Assembly (NCBI GenBank): GCA_963576735.1
Contig: OY755187.1
Coordinates: 1,984,001-2,048,000, forward strand
DNA from: Bedellia somnulentella
Lineage: Eukaryota; Arthropoda; Insecta; Lepidoptera; Bedelliidae
Direction of reading: 5' to 3'
Length of the DNA stretch: 64,000 nt
Below the pieces are notes generated by a model. That model was not told the origin of the DNA. It made no database searches and saw nothing but the letters and a program-made list of their open reading frames with translations. This document shows positions 59,192 to 64,000 of this stretch, piece after piece; position 1 is the stretch's first letter; each line of letters starts with the position of its first letter. The translations under genes were made by a program, and so were the position numbers.

Positions 59192-59962
59192 CTACACTAC
59201 TTCCATGACCTCTTCAGTTATTTGATTCAAATGTGCTTCGGTTAAAATATGGTCTTCGATACTTTGTGACGTACATTGAAAATGGGTGTTGCATTTGGCA
59301 CAATAAGCATTTTGCTCTTCTTCAACTTTTAGGTAGTTATCTATTGATATCCCTTGGTCCTCAAGAAGGTTCTCTATATCAGAAAACCAGGATATATGCT
59401 GCTCATCCTCATCAATATGGTCAAGTATGCTCTGTACAGTATTTTCTATGTAGGCATCACACACTTTACAATAGAGCTCTCCATTTTCCACAGGAAACAA
59501 ACCATTCAGTGGTTTCAATTTCTCTGCTAGATTCATTCTGTGATTAAAGCTGTTGACATGTTCTTCGAGACCACTTAATGTGCATTTAATGGAAGATTTG
59601 CAGGCTTCGCAATATACTTCATCTTTATCAGAAGATAAGTAGTCTTCTAAGTTTATAAACTCACCTTCAACTAGATCTTCCAAGGCAGCCATACGATTGT
59701 CGTGTTCATCTGCTACAATATGCTTTAGAACAGAATAATCGTCGCCTATCACAGCGGTATCATTACACACTTTGCAGAACAAACTTTCCCCGTTGAAGCT
59801 TATACCGTTTTCTAACATAAGTTCAATATTTTCTTTGTGTCTGCCGCCATTGACATGCTGTTCTATACATTTATTGGCTTTCGGTATATGAACACCGCAA
59901 AAAATGCAACGAACTCTCGTTTTCGAGCTCGCAACAATACCATGTAACGTACCAGTTTTCAT
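59192..59962 (-). CDS. Five-finger C2H2 (U1-like) zinc-finger protein
   Basis: Intact single-exon frame, 256 aa. Five fingers of the form C-x2-C-x13/14-H-x5/6-H: C19/C22/H36/H42, C63/C66/H81/H87, C118/C121/H135/H141, C165/C168/H182/H189 and C221/C224/H238/H244. The spacing of 44-56 residues, with acidic linkers containing a repeated 'I-x-x-x-x-Y/L-L' segment, suggests internal duplication. The long Cys-to-His loop and His spacing resemble U1/matrin-type fingers that bind RNA or DNA rather than classical Kruppel fingers. No signal peptide or membrane segment. Ends at TAA or TGA followed by AT-rich DNA. I cannot name an orthologue. It is divergent from TTC5, about 2.2 kb apart. Confidence is high that it is a gene, low on function. 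Confidence 0.88.
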   Translation of the reverse strand: MKTGTLHGIVASSKTRVRCIFCGVHIPKANKCIEQHVNGGRHKENIELMLENGISFNGESLFCKVCNDTAVIGDDYSVLKHIVADEHDNRMAALEDLVEGEFINLEDYLSSDKDEVYCEACKSSIKCTLSGLEEHVNSFNHRMNLAEKLKPLNGLFPVENGELYCKVCDAYIENTVQSILDHIDEDEQHISWFSDIENLLEDQGISIDNYLKVEEEQNAYCAKCNTHFQCTSQSIEDHILTEAHLNQITEEVMEVV

Positions 59963-60322
59963 CCTTCGACTTTATATTCTTAACTTTGATACGAACACTG
60001 ATATTACGTAAATTTATGTATTATGAAAATTACGAAGTAGGCGATAAATAAAAACAAATAATTTCAATATACAAAACCTGAAAACTGTTAGTTTTTGGCA
60101 AACTTAAAGATTTTGATAAAATGCATATGTCAAAACTGCCAACTACAATACAAAATGCATTTTTATTATTTCATTCATTCAATCAATATCTTTAATATAG
60201 TCTGTTGAAACTGCATCCTTCATATACCTACACTCTCATGATACGATCCTTTTTTTATGTAGATACACACAGGTATCCAATTTAATAAAGACAATATAAT
60301 ATAGCTGTCTAGGATAGATAGA

Positions 60323-60693
60323 TAGCTGTATAGTCCAGTGGATAGAACACCCGCCCGAAAAACAGAAGGGCGTGAGTTCCAATCCTGGGACGGGCCTACA
60401 CCAATTTGTCTTTTCTAAAGTCATATGTGTGGTTAATTTATCATGGTTGCTAACGGTGAGGGAAAACATCGTGAGGAAATCCACATGGCTGAGTTGTACT
60501 TAGTCATGTGACAGTGTATTCGTACAAAACGGCGATAGGCCTGCCCCCTATCACGTGAGTACACTGTCTAAGCAAAACGTGGGTACCTTCTCTGGAAACT
60601 AGATGGCGCTTGCCATGTGAGTTCAGGAGTATTGGTACCTCTGCCAACCCCTTCGGGGATAAAACGGCGTGAACGTTTATGTTTATGTTATGT
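60323..60693 (+). repeat. SINE-A copy with a fourth head type
   Basis: Body and tail are SINE-A. The head reads 'tatagtccagtggatagaac', 'cccgcccgaaaaacagaagggcg' and B box 'gttccaatcc', a different tRNA-like anticodon arm from the 22479 copy. Confidence 0.85.
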
Positions 60694-60699
60694 AATATA

Positions 60700-60772
60700 G
60701 CTGTGTAGTGTTGGGTTAGAATAGGACTACCCCATTTCTTTTCATGGGTTTTTTCGTACGAGTACGGTACGT
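60700..60772 (+). repeat. SINE-B head fragment
   Basis: 'gctgtgtagtgttgggttag' onward, directly after SINE-A. Confidence 0.65.
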
Positions 60773-60988
60773 TAAAAGATTGTAAAACCTTTGTGAAGAA
60801 TTGGCCTAGACCTATTTTATTTCTTATTTTCACTGAAGCAAAGAATCTCATTCTATACTTTTTCAGTTTGAACTAGGTATATAATATTTTTCATTATTAA
60901 ATATTTAGATAATAACAATATTTTAGATAGGCATTTTAGGCAAAGTTGTTAAGTTTGATGTCCTTTATCGATTCGATTCGAAAGTTCT

Positions 60989-61034
60989 GAGTACCCTTAT
61001 ATGGATTTATAGCCGTGAGTATATGTATGTATAT
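60989..61034 (+). repeat. SINE-B tail fragment
   Basis: 'atggatttatagccgtgagt' and tail; possibly the other end of the 60700 copy with a diverged middle. Confidence 0.55.
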
Positions 61035-61513
61035 ACAGTATATACCTGTCGTGCTTTGACTTCCAAACTAATTGGAACTCCAAACCGAGTACTTAGGGTG
61101 ATACTGTGCTTGTGCTATAATATAAACTCATTATAAATATTTAAGTTAGTTTATCTTTGTTTCTCATTATGAGACATACGCAGCATACGGAACGAACATA
61201 CAGCTTTATCATAAATTAAAATAGTTTACTCGCTTTGTCGCATGTCGATTCATATGTGTTTCTAGGCAAAAATTAAAACTTTTAAAAATATTACTATTTT
61301 TATTGCTTTAAGGTTCATATGGTTCAACTGCGATTCTCTCTTATTTTTACAAAAATGATGCAAACTGTGATCAGCGAAAAGTTTCTAGAGTAACAAATAT
61401 ATGTTAGCAAAGAGATAAGTTAAAAGTCAAGAAAAGCGTGTTAAATTATTAACACAATACATGTATACTTATTAAACTAAGAATTCAAAGCAAATCACGA
61501 TTGTTATAATGTT

Positions 61514-61759
61514 TGCCGTGTAGTGCCGGCTTAGAATGTCGCTACCCCTTTCTACCCACTGGTGTCGTAAGAGGCGACTAAGGGTATTGGGGCTTTTTTA
61601 TTGGATTTTTGGGCGTTGCGGTTGGAGACCCATCACCAAAAACCTTTATTTTTACCATTTTTTCCCCACTCAACTTCCAAAAGTGGCTGAAGAATTTATA
61701 ATTCCTTAGCTCTGGCTATCCCTTCTAGGGAAATATAGCCGTGAGTATATGTATGTATA
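61514..61759 (+). repeat. SINE-B copy, full length
   Basis: 'gccgtgtagtgccggcttag' to 'gccgtgagtatatgtatgt'. Confidence 0.88.
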
Positions 61760-61904
61760 AATTGAGCAGAGTGAGTTGGTTAAATCCACTTAAACCTCAG
61801 TTCTTTAAAATAACAATTTACTACAACTATTTGCCATTAATAAAACAAGTAAGAATGCTGTCCTTTAATGCTATTTCTTTTGACTTTTAATAAGACCAAA
61901 GCTC

Positions 61905-61950
61905 GAAATTTTTGCAAGAATCCTACAAAATGGCGATTGATAGTCTCTGA
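61905..61950 (+). repeat. LINE-C tail fragment
   Basis: 'ttgcaagaatcctacaaaatggcgattgatagtctctg' type sequence only. Confidence 0.5.
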
Positions 61951-62189
61951 ACTTATAATTTTAATGATTTAAAAAGTCCTAAATTTATACAAGTGGAATA
62001 AGCTCTTTAGCTGTTCATGTTTATCATTCATTCATTCATCATAATTACTTGACATTTGACATTAGTCTTAACGTCAATCAATAAAAATAAAAAAACATAT
62101 AGTTTGTTTTTGAAAAAGATTTATGAAATTTGGATTAATTCGAAGTTAATTCCCATTTAGGTTTATAGCAGTAAATTATTTTTGCAGCC

Positions 62190-63818
62190 ATGGCTAACCA
62201 CTCAGATGAAGAAGGTGACAAAAATGCAACTATTGATGCGCATTTGGAGCTCTTAGCGGTAAATTAAAAGTTTAATATTTTGTTATAAAAGAGTAACCTT
62301 TTTAATAAAATGCATATTTTTATTCTAGAGCGAGGTAGAAGATCTGTATCAATATCGTGACCTATTTTTTGAGAATCATCCTTTGGAGATGGCTTCGGAA
62401 AAAAGTAAATTGATTGAAGAAAAAATGAATGAATTAATTGAAAAGTTCAATGAAATTGAAGGTAAATTAACATGGTTATTTATTATTTTATATCTATACT
62501 AATAATATATAAAGCTGGAGAGTTTGATCACTGGAACATGAACAACATGAACATTTTAGGAATAAATGGTCTGATTTGAATAAATATTTCAGTGTTATGT
62601 TTCTCATTTAGTTAAAAATGCCATTGGTTTATATCATCAACCTAATGCCAATGGAAGCAGAGCAGTAATGATAAATGTTGAAAAAAAGGTTTTGCTTAGA
62701 ATATCATTAACACATTTTTTTTGCACCAGTGTTTGTTGTCTTCCAATGGCTCTCCACTGGTGTACAGGGCCTGCACAAGTTCCCACCACACCTTTCTGGC
62801 TTTTGCAACTTCTTTTGCCACACTCCAGCTCAGTCCTGCCACTTGCAGCTCACTCTCCACCCTCCGGTGCCATGATAGTACATACGACTGCAGGCTTGCT
62901 TATTGTCTAGTGGTCTCCACCCAAAAGCAATGCCAGGGTTTGTGGCTCTTCTCTAAGTGTGCGCCTTATTCACATCCATTAACATTATGATAGACTTTCA
63001 AACTAAGAATTCTTAGCATTCTCTCTTCAATGAAGTGTATAAAGAATTACTATCTAAACTAGAAATTCAAAACATGTAAAAATGTGTTTAGGTACGATGT
63101 TACTTGAATTTTAAAAACTCTGGAACATTGAAACATTGGGAAAGGTGGGAACAATAGAAAACCATTTTCTACGATCTTAAGCATACCTGTAAAGAAGCTT
63201 TGCTTTTTTTGCTTCTTACTGAATCTGAGAGTTTTTCTATCCTATTCTATTTTGTTATAGTAAAAAACAAAATTTTTATTTTGTATGTTTCAGAAACCAG
63301 CATTTCACCGGCAAGCCGAGCCCAATACCTATATCTCAAAGGACGCACATACAATGTGGGCGTAGTGCATAACCCCAAAGCCACTCAGTGTCTGAACAAA
63401 GCTGTCAAATTGAATCCAAGGTTGGTGGAAGCATGGAACGAATTAGGTGAGAGTTATTGGAAGAGTTCTAATGTTAAGGATGCCAAGAACAGCTTTGAAG
63501 GTGCTCTAAAACAGGTATGCATTAATAAATTATATATAGGTTTTCCAACCTCAGCAAAGAGCAAAACTTTATTTTAAAAAGCCGTTAATATCAAATGTAT
63601 ACAAATGTATGTAACAATTAAATATTTTTCACCTATGTTTTTCTCCTCACCAAGATAACTATATATATTTTCAGGAAAGAAACAGGATAACTCTTCGAAG
63701 CCTCTCAATAATAGTGCGGCAAGAGTCAGCAAACAACAATGGTACCCCGGCTGACTGGAAACAGATATTTGATAAGAGCATTGAGTTGGCCAAGGAGGCT
63801 GTGGCGCAGGATCCTAAG
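62190..63818 (+). CDS. TTC5: Tetratricopeptide repeat protein 5 (TTC5/STRAP), 5' part
   Basis: Four coding exons join in frame: 62190-62258, 62329-62461, 63294-63514 and 63675-63818 (567 nt, 189 aa), each with gt...ag introns. The gene continues past the window. Residues 1-23 are acidic; exon 2 gives a helical N-terminus (V-E-D-L-Y-Q-Y-R-D-L-F-F-E). Exon 3 carries a TPR: 'AVKLNPRLVEAWNELGESYW', close to the TTC5 'LVEAWNQLGE.YWKKGD' signature. Exon 4 has the 'SL-SI-I-V-R-Q' segment, matching 'NLSMVLRQ' in vertebrate TTC5. In vertebrates TTC5 is a p300/JMY cofactor in stress responses and recognises nascent tubulin on ribosomes for tubulin autoregulation; the insect role is inferred. The ATG is 2 bases after an acceptor ('tttttgcag'), so a 5' UTR exon probably lies upstream. 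Confidence 0.88.
62720..62890 (-). pseudogene. Non-LTR retrotransposon ORF fragment
   Basis: The minus strand has a short open frame of the kind 'VESELQVAGLSWSVAKEVAK' followed by 'VWWELVQALY', resembling the C-terminal end of LINE ORFs (W-x-x-x-V-x-A-L). In intron 2 of TTC5. Family not assigned. Confidence 0.5.
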
Positions 63819-63964
63819 GTATGAGAAATTTACTAGAAAAAGAAACTATAGCGAATTCTCTGTTCGTATTCTCAAATGTGTTATTTAATGTGAAAAATTG
63901 ATCTATAAACAAAAAAGAGGGAAAAGCATTTTCTTTATTTCGTCTGAGTCTAAAGACAACATTA

Positions 63965-64000
63965 TTACATACATACATACATATACTCACGGCTATAGAT
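63965..64000 (-). repeat. SINE-B copy, cut by the window edge
   Basis: (catA)n then 'tatactcacggctatagat', the tail of a minus-strand copy. In intron 4 of TTC5. Confidence 0.85.

Overview
The window looks like nuclear DNA of a moth or butterfly (Lepidoptera). It is AT-rich, has short exons with GT-AG introns, and is packed with interspersed repeats. Several repeats are ones I recognise as lepidopteran: a tRNA-headed SINE with the 'acatcgtgaggaaaccc' core, Helitrons ending in CTAG, LINE 3' tails, and the 'gggttccgtagccaaatgg' element. Species is not determined.

Host genes, left to right: (1) an orphan THAP-type zinc-finger first exon (+, 4525-4604). (2) A small Ly6/uPAR-type, probably GPI-anchored protein on the minus strand, rebuilt from three exons (13507 to 7454; 149 aa), with a partial duplicate of its middle exon at 11325-11442. 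(3) A complete pickpocket-type DEG/ENaC sodium channel on the plus strand, rebuilt from ten exons with consistent phases (30055-52535; 572 aa). (4) An intact single-exon protein with five evenly spaced C2H2 fingers on the minus strand (59192-59962). (5) The first four coding exons of TTC5/STRAP on the plus strand (from 62190, running off the right edge).

Mobile DNA fills most of the rest. Well-bounded elements are: a 2.3 kb BEL/Pao deletion derivative with 338-bp LTRs and a GAAAG target duplication, whose one ORF fuses Gag to the integrase C-terminus (7977-10299); a 3.9 kb R4/Dong-like non-LTR element with an intact 1198-aa ORF (30389-34304); a 5.0 kb Ty3/gypsy element with 491-bp LTRs and an ACTTT duplication, inserted into an older LINE (44363-49361); two related non-autonomous Helitrons; and several inverted-repeat (MITE-like) families. 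About 45 copies or fragments of one short repeat (here SINE-B), ten of a tRNA-headed SINE (SINE-A) and about 14 fragments of an RTE-like LINE (LINE-C) recur throughout.

The most interesting pattern is that SINE-A, SINE-B and LINE-C share a related 3' end: a small C-rich/G-rich hairpin, then 'GTGAgtatatgtatg' and a short-repeat tail. This suggests two SINE families that use one LINE's machinery. The channel and Ly6 genes have absorbed many of these insertions in introns, some within tens of bases of splice sites. All exon models are hand-built from the sequence and not checked against transcripts.
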